Source: JBDTSW01 sp963782605 (lineage in GTDB: Bacteria > Actinomycetota > Thermoleophilia > Solirubrobacterales > 70-9). From it: a stretch of 64,000 bases of DNA. The notes below the pieces were generated by a model, which had not been told where the DNA came from, ran no database searches, and saw nothing but the letters and a program-made list of their open reading frames with translations. The position numbers and the translations under genes were made by a program. The stretch lies in the NCBI GenBank assembly GCA_963782605.1, contig CAWAKK010000004.1:1-64000 (forward strand). Direction: 5' to 3'. Below, one piece after another: positions 24,992 to 33,253 of this stretch (within the stretch, counting starts at the first letter, position 1; every line of letters starts with the position of its first letter).

Positions 24992-26125
24992 ATGAGCCTG
25001 GACTTTGCCGCCGTCCTCACCAAGATGGTTGAGGTTCGGGCGTCGGACGTGCATCTGACGCCTGGGTTTCCGCCTGCGTTTCGCGTGCGTGGGCGGATCG
25101 CTCCCATCGACGACTACGCGCGCCTCGAGCCCCAGGACACGCGAGAGATCGTCTACTCGCTGCTGAACGACTCGCAGCGCAAGCAGTTCGAGAACAACCT
25201 GCAGCTCGACTTCGCCTACGCGATTCCCGACGTGGCTCGGTTCCGCGTCAACTGCTTCTTCCAGCGCGGGGCGATCTCGGCCGCATTTCGCCTGATTCCA
25301 CAGGAGATCGAGAGCCTGCAGTCGCTGGGGCTACCGGCCGTGCTCGAGGAGTTCTGCCGCAAGCCGCGCGGCTTCGTGCTCGTCACTGGACCGACCGGCT
25401 CGGGTAAGTCCACGAGCCTCGCCTCGATGGTGGATCTGATCAACGCCGAGCGCGAGGAGCACATCCTCACGATCGAGGACCCGATCGAGTTCCTCCACAG
25501 CCACAAGAAGTGCATCGTGAACCAGCGAGAGGTGGGGTCGGACGCAGTCGACTTCGCGAGCGCGCTCAAGTCGGCCCTCCGCGAGGACCCTGACGTAATC
25601 CTCGTCGGCGAGATGCGCGACCTCGAGACGATCTCCACGGCGCTGACAGCTGCAGAGACTGGCCACCTCGTGTTCGCGACGCTCCACACGCAGTCGACCT
25701 CCCAGACGGTAGATCGCATCATCGACGTCTTTCCGCCGCACCAGCAGCAGCAGGTGCGGATGCAGCTCTCGATCGCCCTCCAGGGCATCGTGACTCAGCA
25801 GTTGATCCCGACGGCCGACGGCTCCTCGCGCGTGGTCGCGTGCGAGGTGCTCGTCCCGACCCCCGCAGTACGCAACCTGATCCGCGAGGGCAAGACCCAC
25901 CAGATCTACTCGGCGCTTCAGACCTCGGGCTCGGTTGGAATGCAGACGATGGACGCGCACCTCGCCCACCTCGTGCGCAAGGGGAAGATCACCCGTGGGC
26001 TCGCCGAGCAGCGTGCGTCGGTGCCCGACGAGTTCAAGCGCCTTCTCCAGGGCACGGGCGGGTATGTGCAGGCGCCGTCGCCGCAGCCCGCGCAGGGGGC
26101 GCCACCGGTCGGCGCTCGAACGTAG
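24992..26125 (+). CDS. pilT: Twitching-motility retraction ATPase PilT
   Basis: 377 aa. N-terminal PAS-like domain about 1-100 (VEVRASDVHLTPGFPPAFRV). Walker A VTGPTGSGKSTSLASMVDLI near 132-151, Asp box IEDPIEFLHSHKKCIVNQRE, Walker B ALREDPDVILVGEMRDLETI, His box ATLHTQSTSQTVDRIIDVFP, and the PilT signature TPAVRNLIREGK near 291-302 (AIRNLIRE motif) needed for retraction. A Pro/Gly-rich C-terminal tail (about 350-377) is extra. Its presence beside pilB predicts retractile pili. Confidence 0.95.
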   Translation: MSLDFAAVLTKMVEVRASDVHLTPGFPPAFRVRGRIAPIDDYARLEPQDTREIVYSLLNDSQRKQFENNLQLDFAYAIPDVARFRVNCFFQRGAISAAFRLIPQEIESLQSLGLPAVLEEFCRKPRGFVLVTGPTGSGKSTSLASMVDLINAEREEHILTIEDPIEFLHSHKKCIVNQREVGSDAVDFASALKSALREDPDVILVGEMRDLETISTALTAAETGHLVFATLHTQSTSQTVDRIIDVFPPHQQQQVRMQLSIALQGIVTQQLIPTADGSSRVVACEVLVPTPAVRNLIREGKTHQIYSALQTSGSVGMQTMDAHLAHLVRKGKITRGLAEQRASVPDEFKRLLQGTGGYVQAPSPQPAQGAPPVGART

Positions 26126-26134
26126 GGGAAGGCG

Positions 26135-27367
26135 ATGAGCACGTTCGCATTCCGCGCCGTCGATCTCGCAGGCGCGCCATCACGCGGCGAGATGGAGGCC
26201 TCTTCCAAGGCCCAGGTGGCCGAGCAGCTCCGCCAGCGCGGGTTGATCGTCCTGGATGTTGCCGAGCAGCACGAGGCTTTCAAGCTCGAGAGCGTCTTTC
26301 AGCGATTCAAGAACGTCCAACTGCGCAACCTCTCGATCTTCTCCAGGCAGTTCGCGACGCTGATCGCATCGGGCATGCCGATGCTCCGCTCGCTCTACAC
26401 GCTCGAGGACCAGACCGAAGACGAGATGCTGAAGAAGGCCATCGTCGGCCTACGTCAGGACGTGGAGAGCGGTAGCTCGGTGGCCGGGGCGATGGAGCGT
26501 CAGCCCGGCGTCTTCGATCCGCTTTACCGCTCGATGGTCCACGCAGGCGAGGGGGCCGGCCGCCTGGAGGAGGCGCTCGACCGCGTCGCCCAGCAGCTCG
26601 AGAAGCTCGACGCACTGAGACGTCAGGTCCGCTCGGCGATGACCTACCCGGCCGTGGTTCTTGGGCTCGCGGCCCTCGTGATGATCGCCGTTACGGCGCT
26701 GATCGTCCCGGTCTTCGTCGGGATCTATGAGGAACTGGCGGCGGACTACCCGGAGGCCAACAACGAGCTCCCGCTCATGACCCAGATCACAGTGGGTGTA
26801 TCCAAGGCGATCACGGGCTCGTGGTACATCGTCATCCCGGTTCTGGCCGTCCTTACGTATCTGTTCCTGCGCTGGAAGAAGACCGAGCGCGGACGGCATG
26901 GGTGGGACCGCTTCAAGCTCAGGATTCCCAGGATCGGCGACATCGTTCAGAAGGTTGCGCTTGCGCGGTGGTCACGGACGTTCGCGGGGACGGTTTCTTC
27001 GGGCGTGCCAATCCTCCAAGCGATCAAGATCTCGGGTGATACGGCCGGTAACGCCGTCGTCCAAGAGGCGATGGATGACGTCTATGCGTCGGTCAAGAAG
27101 GGCGGATCGATCGCGGGTCCGATGCACGAGCACTACATCTTTCCGTCCATGGTCACGCACATGACCGCCGTCGGCGAGGAATCGGGTCAGCTCGAGACGA
27201 TGCTCGAGAAAATCGCCGATTTCTACGAGGCGGAGGTCGACGCGAAGGTCAAGGCACTCACGGCCATCCTCGAGCCGCTTCTGATCTGCCTGGTGGGCGG
27301 CATCGTTGGGTTCATCGTGATCTCGATGTACCTGCCGATGTTCGACCTCTACGACAAGATTCGCTAG
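26135..27367 (+). CDS. pilC: Type IV pilus inner-membrane platform protein PilC
   Basis: 410 aa, GGGAAGG Shine-Dalgarno, 9 nt after pilT. N-terminal region STFAFRAVDLAGAPSRGEME. Two T2SSF domains follow: about 75-200 (LSIFSRQFATLIASGMPMLR) and about 280-400 (LARWSRTFAGTVSSGVPILQ). Transmembrane helices lie at about 175-200 (VVLGLAALVMIAVTALIVPV), 230-250 and 380-403 (CLVGGIVGFIVISMYLPMFD). It couples the ATPases to the pilin pool. Its 3' end overlaps the convergent downstream gene by 4 nt. Confidence 0.95.
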   Translation: MSTFAFRAVDLAGAPSRGEMEASSKAQVAEQLRQRGLIVLDVAEQHEAFKLESVFQRFKNVQLRNLSIFSRQFATLIASGMPMLRSLYTLEDQTEDEMLKKAIVGLRQDVESGSSVAGAMERQPGVFDPLYRSMVHAGEGAGRLEEALDRVAQQLEKLDALRRQVRSAMTYPAVVLGLAALVMIAVTALIVPVFVGIYEELAADYPEANNELPLMTQITVGVSKAITGSWYIVIPVLAVLTYLFLRWKKTERGRHGWDRFKLRIPRIGDIVQKVALARWSRTFAGTVSSGVPILQAIKISGDTAGNAVVQEAMDDVYASVKKGGSIAGPMHEHYIFPSMVTHMTAVGEESGQLETMLEKIADFYEAEVDAKVKALTAILEPLLICLVGGIVGFIVISMYLPMFDLYDKIR

Positions 27368-27780
27368 CCCGCCGGCGACTCGCGTTCGCGCACCTGCAGC
27401 ACTGCTAGGCGCGCCTTTGGCCGGCGCTCGACGGCGAACCCCCCCTCTTCTTCGGCCAGGATGTCGAAGCGGGCCGGCGAGCCCGGCGCTGCGTCGGCGA
27501 GCAGGCCGAGCTTTGGGATCGAGATCTCAGCGAAGCGGCGAGAGGTCACCTTCAAGGAAAGCTGGTCACCCAGCGCGAGTTTCACAACGGTCGGCCGGGA
27601 GACATCCGCGTTTAAGGTGCGGCGAACCAGGCGGCCGTCCGCAGCCGTGGCAGGGGGATCAGATGTAATCGTGGTTTGACTGGTGTCCTCGCGCGTGGCT
27701 GGAGGGGGAACGAGTGCCGGCAGGATCGTTGAGATCCCGACGAGGATCAACATGATGATCAAGAGCCTTCGGGCGACCAT
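27364..27780 (-). CDS. Membrane-anchored, cupredoxin-like hypothetical protein inside the pilus cluster
   Basis: 138 aa on the opposite strand to all pil genes. N-terminal anchor at about 6-25 (LLIIMLILVGISTILPALVP), a Thr/Pro-rich linker (about 26-50), then a beta-rich domain about 58-125 (VVKLALGDQLSLKVTSRRFA, EISIPKLGLLADAAPGSPAR, FDILAEEEGGFAVE). That pattern resembles cupredoxin-type domains (nitrosocyanin/COX2-like strands), but no Cys-His copper ligand set is present. Its start faces the riboswitch-pilA region, so its promoter lies in 27781-27920. Function unknown. Confidence 0.68.
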   Translation of the reverse strand: MVARRLLIIMLILVGISTILPALVPPPATREDTSQTTITSDPPATAADGRLVRRTLNADVSRPTVVKLALGDQLSLKVTSRRFAEISIPKLGLLADAAPGSPARFDILAEEEGGFAVERRPKARLAVLQVRERESPAG

Positions 27781-27926
27781 CCGAACCTGAGCTTACGAGT
27801 AGGCGCCGGTCGTCTCACAATCCTGGAGCACGATGGGGGCTGGCCCCCAAGGTGGACGTATGTACCCCCTATTCATTCCTAAAGGCTTAGGGGCTAGAGC
27901 CGATAGATAGCCCTGAAGGGCCAGTG

Positions 27927-28012
27927 CCCTGGCGACGAAAGGCAAAGCCGCTGCGAGGTGGCGACGCAAAGCCACGGGACTCCTGAGGGAGTCAGCCGAG
28001 CTACCGCCGGGG
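27927..28012 (+). ncRNA. GEMM (cyclic-di-GMP-I) riboswitch aptamer in the pilA leader
   Basis: Contains the GEMM core GACGCAAAGCCACGGG (27963-27978). An 8-bp closing stem P1 forms between CCCTGGCG (27927-27934) and CGCCGGGG (28005-28012). A GNRA-capped hairpin GCCGCT-GCGA-GGTGGC (27947-27962) and a P3 stem GACTCC/GGAGTC (27978-27983 / 27988-27993) complete it. The AAAGGCAAA segment (27938-27946) places G at what I align to Vc2 position G20, favouring c-di-GMP over cGAMP. It lies about 60 nt upstream of the pilin ATG. Ligand specificity is inference from that alignment. Confidence 0.85.
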
Positions 28013-28018
28013 TCGAGT

Positions 28019-28038
28019 GACTCCCGAACGGCTTCGGG
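28019..28038 (+). promoter_or_regulatory. Putative riboswitch expression platform
   Basis: CCCGAA (28023-28028), loop CGGC, TTCGGG (28033-28038) form a hairpin just after the aptamer. GACTCCC (28019-28025) can instead pair with GGGAGTC (27987-27993), the 3' strand of aptamer stem P3. Hairpin and aptamer can therefore coexist, while the alternative pairing breaks both, a typical switch arrangement. No U-tract follows, so control could be Rho-dependent or act on translation; the Shine-Dalgarno GGAGGG is at 28061-28066. Confidence 0.5.
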
Positions 28039-28073
28039 GCTCTGGCGAATAAGGGTCCAAGGAGGGTTCTTTC

Positions 28074-28526
28074 ATGATCCAGAAGCTCAGAGAGCGAGCC
28101 GGCAGCGAATCGGGTTTCACTCTGGTCGAGCTGCTCGTAGTCATGCTGATTCTCGGCCTGTTGGCCGCGATCGCCATTCCGTCGTTCTTCAACCAGCGGG
28201 ACAAGGCGCGTGACGCGGACGCCAAGGCGGGGGTCCGGACAGCGCAGACTGCGATTGAGACGTACGCGACCGACCACGGTGGCTCCTATGTGGGCGCCTC
28301 AGCGGCAGACCTCGAGACCATCGAGGAGACACTGAACGACGTCGACCTCCAAGCGCCGAGCAACCTTGCGGCAGCGACCTACACGGTCACGGTGAACTCG
28401 GCGAACGCTGGGCATTCGTTCAGCATCAATCGCGTGGGAGGCGGCCAGGTCACGTACACCTGTACTCCCAACACGCCCGAGGGCGACGACGGTTGCCCGA
28501 GCGGCGGCGACTGGAGTGGTGATTAG
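28074..28526 (+). CDS. pilA: Type IV major pilin (prepilin)
   Basis: 150 aa with AAGGAGGG Shine-Dalgarno. Class III signal: 14-residue leader MIQKLRERAGSESG, cleavage before FTLVELLVVMLILGLLAAIA (conserved Glu5 of the mature protein), then a long hydrophobic N-terminal helix. The globular domain, about 55-135, has one C-terminal Cys pair (YTCTPNTPEGDDGCPS), the usual D-region disulfide. Gly/Ser/Asp-rich tail. Processed by the pilD product encoded 120 nt downstream. Expression is probably under the GEMM riboswitch in its leader and ends at the strong hairpin at 28572. Confidence 0.95.
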   Translation: MIQKLRERAGSESGFTLVELLVVMLILGLLAAIAIPSFFNQRDKARDADAKAGVRTAQTAIETYATDHGGSYVGASAADLETIEETLNDVDLQAPSNLAAATYTVTVNSANAGHSFSINRVGGGQVTYTCTPNTPEGDDGCPSGGDWSGD

Positions 28527-28571
28527 CCACCAGCTCCGTACCCTCGGCGCTCGCGCGCTGAGAGAGCACAG

Positions 28572-28597
28572 AAGGGCGGGCCCTCGGGCCCGCCCTT
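28572..28597 (+). terminator. Strong GC hairpin after pilA
   Basis: AAGGGCGGGCCC (28572-28583) and GGGCCCGCCCTT (28586-28597) form a perfect 12-bp inverted repeat around TC. In practice the inner pairs open to a CTCG tetraloop. It is followed by TTCGGCGTTCT, a weak U-tract. It lies 46 nt after the pilA stop and separates the pilin from pilD, which allows high separate expression of pilin. Confidence 0.75.
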
Positions 28598-28644
28598 CGG
28601 CGTTCTAGGCACGTCTCCGTCCGTATCTAGTCTGCCTTTTCGAG

Positions 28645-29415
28645 ATGTCGACCGCTGCTGCAGCCGTTCTCGCCTTTGTCGCGGGCGTCGTGGTGGGCAG
28701 CTTCGTCACGGTCATTGCTCGCCGTTTGCCCCGTGCGGAGGGATGGGTTGAAGGCCGGTCGCGCTGTCCTGAATGTGGGGCCGAGATCCGCGCCTACGAC
28801 AACGTCCCGATCCTCTCCTGGCTCATCCTGGGCGGTCGGTGCCGCGCGTGCGGGGAGCGAATCTCTTGGCGTTACCCCTTGACCGAGTTCGGCCTCGGCG
28901 CCTCGTTTGCCATCACCGTGATCGTGCTCGGTACCGGCGACGCCGTCGAGCTCGCCCTCGGGCTCGTCCTCTGCACCGTGCTCATGACGATCACGCTCAC
29001 CGACCTCGATCTTCGCGTGATCCCAAACGCCATCGTGTTACCGGCCGCGCTCCTGGTGATCGCGGTCGTTGCCGTGGCCGATCCCGACGATCTGGCCGAA
29101 CGTGCGATCGCCGCCGCCATCGCTGGCGGGTTTCTGTTCGTCGTTGCGCTCGCCTATCCGAGGGGCATGGGGATGGGCGACGTCAAGCTGGTGGCGATGA
29201 TGGGGCTGTACCTCGGCCGGGCGATCGCTCCGGCCCTGCTTATCGGTCTCATGGCCGGCGCGGCCGTAGGGCTGTTTCTCATCGCCCGGTTCGGAGCCGA
29301 GGCGCGTAAGCGAGCAATCCCGTTCGGACCGTTTCTCGCCCTCGGGGGCGTCCTCGGGCTGTGGTTCGGCGACGACATCGTCGACTGGTACGACGAAGCA
29401 TTTCTTTCGGGTTGA
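28645..29415 (+). CDS. pilD: Prepilin peptidase / N-methylase PilD
   Basis: 256 aa polytopic A24A aspartyl protease. N-terminal methylase-associated domain with two CxxC pairs (CPECGAEI about 38-45; CRACGERI about 67-74) that bind zinc. Catalytic aspartates are in LTDLDLRVIPNAIVLP (about 121) and MGMGDVKLVAMMGLYLG (GxGD, about 179). About eight hydrophobic helices. It removes the leader of PilA and methylates the new Phe. In Mycobacterium a prepilin-peptidase gene also sits next to aroE, so this position is ancient. Confidence 0.95.
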   Translation: MSTAAAAVLAFVAGVVVGSFVTVIARRLPRAEGWVEGRSRCPECGAEIRAYDNVPILSWLILGGRCRACGERISWRYPLTEFGLGASFAITVIVLGTGDAVELALGLVLCTVLMTITLTDLDLRVIPNAIVLPAALLVIAVVAVADPDDLAERAIAAAIAGGFLFVVALAYPRGMGMGDVKLVAMMGLYLGRAIAPALLIGLMAGAAVGLFLIARFGAEARKRAIPFGPFLALGGVLGLWFGDDIVDWYDEAFLSG

Positions 29416-29502
29416 TCCCGCCGGTTCCCGTGCCTGCGCTGCTCAAGTAAAGGGCCGGAAAAGCCGATTGTCACAAGGAGCGTCCGAGCGCTCCCGCAGG
29501 GC

Positions 29503-30666
29503 ATGCTTTCCAGCACGAAGACAAAGGCAGTGGTCGGCCTCGACGTCGAGGCCGGCAGCATCGCCGCCACCGAGGTGCGGCTGAACGGGAACGCCGCGCT
29601 TGCGAAGTACGGAGTCATGCCCCTCGAGCCGGGGGTGTTCCGGGAGGGCGAGGTTGCCGATGTTCCGGCGCTCTCCGAGGCGCTGCGAGAGCTGTTCGCT
29701 CAGCAAAAGCTTCCCAAGACCGTTCGGCTTGGAATCGCGAACCAGCGCGTAGCCGTACGCAGCCTTCGCCTCCCAGCGATCGAGGACGAGCACGAGCTGG
29801 ATGCCGCGGTCCGGTTCCAGGCCCAGGACGAGCTGGCGATGCCCCTGGATCAGGCCGTGATGGAGTGGCAGCCGATTGGTCAAAGCGAGGGTGCGGACGG
29901 CTCGGCGTATCTCGACGTGGTCGTTGTGGCAGCGCGGCGCGACATGCTCTCCCGCTTGATTGAGGCGATGCGCGGCGCAGGTCTTCGTCCGGAGGGGATC
30001 GATCTCTCGGCATTCGGAATGGTCCGGGCGCTGCATCGAGAGCGTCACGCCGGCATTGGAGCCGCAGGCTTCGTCTCCGCGCCCACACCCGGCGGGCTCT
30101 CCTACGAGGAGCGGATCGCTCTGGAACGCGCTGAGGCGTCTGCGGAGACTCCTCAGGCAGGCGCCGAGGCGAGTCCAGCGAAGCTCTACTGCAACCTGGG
30201 CGACGTCACCAATCTTGCGGTCGCCCGTGGCTCGACCTGCCTGTTCACCCGGGTCTCGTCATTCGGGGTCGAGGGAATCGTCCAAAAGCTCGCCGAGCGA
30301 TGCGGGCTGACGCTCGAGCACTCACGTCAATGGCTGATCCACGTGGGTCTCGAGCGGCCAGTCGAGGAGATCGAGGGAGATCTCGACACGGTGATCGCGG
30401 CACGCGAGACCCTGGCCGAGGGCTCCGCGCGCCTTGTCGATGAGCTTCGTCTCTCGCTCGAGTACTACGGCGCACAGGAAGGCGCGCTCCCGATCGAGGG
30501 GGTCGTGGCGTGCGGCCCCGGGACGATGATCGGCGGTCTCGCGGAGCGCCTTCAGCGCGACCTCGGCCAGCGCTTTGAGCTCGGTCGCCCGGCAGCGCTC
30601 TCGGGTCTATCGGATATCGAGGCCGCGAGGCTCACGCTTCCCTTCGGTCTCGCGCTGGAGCAGTAA
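29503..30666 (+). CDS. pilM: Type IV pilus assembly protein PilM
   Basis: 387 aa, actin-like ATPase fold, cytosolic. N-terminal KAVVGLDVEAGSIAATEVRL is the phosphate-1 strand; the PilM pattern LRLPAIEDEHELDAAVRFQA and DVVVVAARRDMLSRLIEAMR follow; CNLGDVTNLAVARGSTCLFT is phosphate-2; GVVACGPGTMIGGLAERLQR is the C-terminal adenosine motif. PilM binds the PilN N-terminus and links the PilNO alignment complex to the ATPases. The first gene of the tightly packed pilM-N-O-P-like operon (2-nt gap, then 4-nt overlaps). Confidence 0.93.
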   Translation: MLSSTKTKAVVGLDVEAGSIAATEVRLNGNAALAKYGVMPLEPGVFREGEVADVPALSEALRELFAQQKLPKTVRLGIANQRVAVRSLRLPAIEDEHELDAAVRFQAQDELAMPLDQAVMEWQPIGQSEGADGSAYLDVVVVAARRDMLSRLIEAMRGAGLRPEGIDLSAFGMVRALHRERHAGIGAAGFVSAPTPGGLSYEERIALERAEASAETPQAGAEASPAKLYCNLGDVTNLAVARGSTCLFTRVSSFGVEGIVQKLAERCGLTLEHSRQWLIHVGLERPVEEIEGDLDTVIAARETLAEGSARLVDELRLSLEYYGAQEGALPIEGVVACGPGTMIGGLAERLQRDLGQRFELGRPAALSGLSDIEAARLTLPFGLALEQ

Positions 30667-30668
30667 CG

Positions 30669-31487
30669 GTGCGTCCCGTCAATCTCATCCCGCCTGAGGA
30701 GCGCCGTGGAGACCGCGCGCCCACTCGGACTGGTCCGATCGCGTATGTGATCGTTGGCGCGCTGGTCCTTGCCCTGGCCGGCGTGACCGCGGTCGTACTG
30801 ACCAAGAACGACATCGCCGATCGCAAAGACGAGCTGGCGCAGCTCAAGGCACGTGAGGCGGCGGCGATCGAGGAGGCCGAGCGGCTCGCGCCGTACGCTG
30901 AATTCGCAACCCTCAAGGATGCCCGCGTGCAGACGGTCGACAGCCTCGCGCGCAGCCGGTTCGACTGGGAGCGTGTCCTTGAGGAGTTGGCCCTGGTCCT
31001 CCCAGAGCGTGTCCAGCTCACGAACGTGACCGGGACCGTGGCCCCCGGCGCATCGCTTGAGAGCGGAGCAGGCAATTCCCTCCGGGAGGGGATCACTGGC
31101 CCCGCCCTCGAGTTGGCTGGGTGCACGACGGATCACGAGACCGTTGCCGAGCTCGGGGCGGCTCTGGAAGACATCGACGGAGTGACCAGGGTCGGAGTGA
31201 ACAACTCCGAGCGCATCGATGAGGAGGCCAACCTGGCTGCCGCCGGCGGGGAATGCGAATCCAGCGGGCCCGTCGTGCAGTTCGAGATGATCGCCGCCTT
31301 CGATGAGGTTGCGGTTGCGGCACTCGCACCGTCTCCAGCGGCGCCGGGCACGCCCTCCGAGCCCGCAGGCGACCAGACGCAGGTGGCCGACGGCCAGCTC
31401 CAGGGGCAGCAGGCCCGCGAATCGGCGGAGGAGCAGGCTGATCAGGCAAGAGATGCCGCGAACCTGGTACCGGGGACCGCGAAGTGA
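30669..31487 (+). CDS. pilN: PilN-like pilus assembly protein
   Basis: 272 aa, GTG start 2 nt after pilM. N-terminal MRPVNLIPPEERRG is the PilM-binding NLLP-type motif. One transmembrane helix at about 22-42 (AYVIVGALVLALAGVTAVVL), a coiled coil about 45-80 and a ferredoxin-like periplasmic domain (SRFDWERVLEELALVLPERV, then LELAGCTTDHETVAELGAAL). The C-terminal about 45 residues are Pro/Ala/Gln-rich and disordered. Overlaps pilO by 4 nt. Confidence 0.88.
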   Translation: MRPVNLIPPEERRGDRAPTRTGPIAYVIVGALVLALAGVTAVVLTKNDIADRKDELAQLKAREAAAIEEAERLAPYAEFATLKDARVQTVDSLARSRFDWERVLEELALVLPERVQLTNVTGTVAPGASLESGAGNSLREGITGPALELAGCTTDHETVAELGAALEDIDGVTRVGVNNSERIDEEANLAAAGGECESSGPVVQFEMIAAFDEVAVAALAPSPAAPGTPSEPAGDQTQVADGQLQGQQARESAEEQADQARDAANLVPGTAK

Positions 31488-32383
31488 AACGAACGGACCT
31501 CACAATCTTCGCCGCCGTGGGCCTGCTCGCGCTCGTCGCGGCCTTCTGGTTCCTGATCCTCGCGCCGCAGCGCAAGGAGGCCGCGTCGCTGTCCGACGAG
31601 GTGTCCGAACTGCAGTCGAGTGTCGAGGCTGCCGAACAGCTCGCGACCACGGCCAGCGCTGCTGAGGAGGGGTACGCGGAGAACTATCACCGCCTCGTCG
31701 TGCTGGGCAAAGCCGTGCCTGAGGACGCCGACACCTCCAGCTTGCTCGTTGAGCTGCAGCGGACCGCAGACGCCAGCGAAGTGACCTTCGAGACGATCGA
31801 GTTGGGGGAAACCAGCGATGCCGCGGCGGCGGCAGCGCAGGTCGCTACTCCGCCGCCGCTGGAGGCACCTGAATCCGGCGAGGCAACGCCGTCCGAGGGT
31901 GCCGAGGCCGCACCCGAGGCCGGTTCAACGCCTGCGGAGACGACACCGGCGGAGACGACACCGGCGAGTGCTGCGATCACGGCGCCCACCGAGGCAACGG
32001 CGGCCACCCTCCCCATCGGCGCAACAGTTGGGCCAGCAGCGCTACCTGTCATGCCGTATTCGCTGAGCTTCTCAGGAGGGTTCTTCGAAATCGCTGACTT
32101 CCTTGCGAGCCTTGATGAGCTCGTCAGCATCAACGGCAGTCACACCGGCGTGCGGGGGCGCCTCATCACCGTCGATGGGTTCAGCCTTACACCGCCCGAG
32201 GATGACCTCAGCCCTGGCGGAGGCGCACCGGACCCCAATCCCACTCTCGATGCCTCACTTTCCGTCACCACGTACCTGACTCCGACCGAGCAGGGGGTGG
32301 TCGCAGGAGCCACGCCCACGACGCCGCCTCCCTCGACCGCAACGCCCACGGCCGCCGCGGCAACCACACCTCCCGCAGAGTGA
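31484..32383 (+). CDS. pilO: PilO-like pilus assembly protein
   Basis: 299 aa, GTG start overlapping pilN. Short cytosolic N-terminus, transmembrane helix about 8-28 (FAAVGLLALVAAFWFLILAP), coiled coil about 33-70. The ferredoxin-like domain is split by a long Thr/Ala/Pro/Glu-rich insert (about 110-180), then MPYSLSFSGGFFEIADFLAS, LDELVSINGSHTGVRGRLIT. The low-complexity C-terminal tail (TPTTPPPSTATPTAAA) is unusual for PilO. It pairs with PilN. Confidence 0.85.
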   Translation: MKRTDLTIFAAVGLLALVAAFWFLILAPQRKEAASLSDEVSELQSSVEAAEQLATTASAAEEGYAENYHRLVVLGKAVPEDADTSSLLVELQRTADASEVTFETIELGETSDAAAAAAQVATPPPLEAPESGEATPSEGAEAAPEAGSTPAETTPAETTPASAAITAPTEATAATLPIGATVGPAALPVMPYSLSFSGGFFEIADFLASLDELVSINGSHTGVRGRLITVDGFSLTPPEDDLSPGGGAPDPNPTLDASLSVTTYLTPTEQGVVAGATPTTPPPSTATPTAAAATTPPAE

Positions 32384-33207
32384 TGAGCCGGGTCTCGCAA
32401 TTCTCCGGCGACGTCTTCCGCGACCTGCGAGACCGCAGGCTCCTGATTCCGGTCGTCGCGCTCGTGGTGGCTTTGATCGCGGTCCCGATGCTTCTCTCAC
32501 GCTCAGAATCTCCTGCCGTGCCGCCCCCGCCACCGTCCGCCGCGGCGTCGGAGCCGGCGGCCACCGAGGCGGCCGTGCTCACCGAGACCGTGACCGTCCG
32601 CGACTACCGCAAGCGCCTCGATGCCCTGAAGAGCAAGAACCCGTTCGAGGAGCACTTCAGCCTTCCGCCCCAGGGAGGCGAAGGCGGTGGAGGCGGTGGA
32701 CTCGGCGGCATCGACGACGCTCCACCCGCTTCCAGCTTCGACAGTCCCACCGGCACCTCCGCGCCCCCTACGGATACGCCTCCCACAACGAGCTCCAGCA
32801 GCGGCGGCGGTTCGTCCTCCGGCAACAGTCACCCGCCCAACCCCCCCGAGCCTCGCTTCTACGAGTGGCGGGTCGACGTAGACGTGGGACCGCCCGGGGA
32901 TGCCGAGGAGCGCAATGGCGTCAGCCAGCTCACGCTGCTTCCGAGTCGCTCGAGGCCGGTCATGGCCTTCCTTGGGATCGGCGAGCATGGCACGGAGGCG
33001 GTCTTCGCAGTCTCGAACGATGTCACCTCGGCGACCGGGAGCGGCAAGTGCATCCCTCGCCGGTCCAACTGCGCCTACGTCGCGCTCGACGAGGGTGAGC
33101 AGATGGTCCTCGACTACGCGCCCGACGACGTCTCCTACCGGATCAGGCTGCGTGAGATCCGCCTCGTGCGGAGCCAGAACCCCGGCAAGGTCGGCGGCAT
33201 GCTCTAG
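32380..33207 (+). CDS. PilP-like / unknown pilus-operon membrane protein
   Basis: 275 aa, GTG at 32380 (ATG at 32383 also possible), overlapping pilO by 4 nt. Transmembrane helix about 22-42 (LLIPVVALVVALIAVPMLLS), Pro/Ser-rich region about 46-65, then YRKRLDALKSKNPFEEHF, whose KNPF is reminiscent of PilP. A Gly/Ser/Thr/Pro-rich linker (about 95-165) leads to a C-terminal beta-rich domain about 166-270 (FYEWRVDVDVGPP, PVMAFLGIGEHGTEAVFAVS, YRIRLREIRLV) with two Cys (KCIPRRSNC). Position and topology suggest the fourth subunit of the PilMNO alignment complex; the assignment is inference. Confidence 0.7.
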   Translation: MMSRVSQFSGDVFRDLRDRRLLIPVVALVVALIAVPMLLSRSESPAVPPPPPSAAASEPAATEAAVLTETVTVRDYRKRLDALKSKNPFEEHFSLPPQGGEGGGGGGLGGIDDAPPASSFDSPTGTSAPPTDTPPTTSSSSGGGSSSGNSHPPNPPEPRFYEWRVDVDVGPPGDAEERNGVSQLTLLPSRSRPVMAFLGIGEHGTEAVFAVSNDVTSATGSGKCIPRRSNCAYVALDEGEQMVLDYAPDDVSYRIRLREIRLVRSQNPGKVGGML

Positions 33208-33253
33208 TCGCATACCGCTTCGCTGCGACCGGAACTCGTAGCCTTCGCGGACG

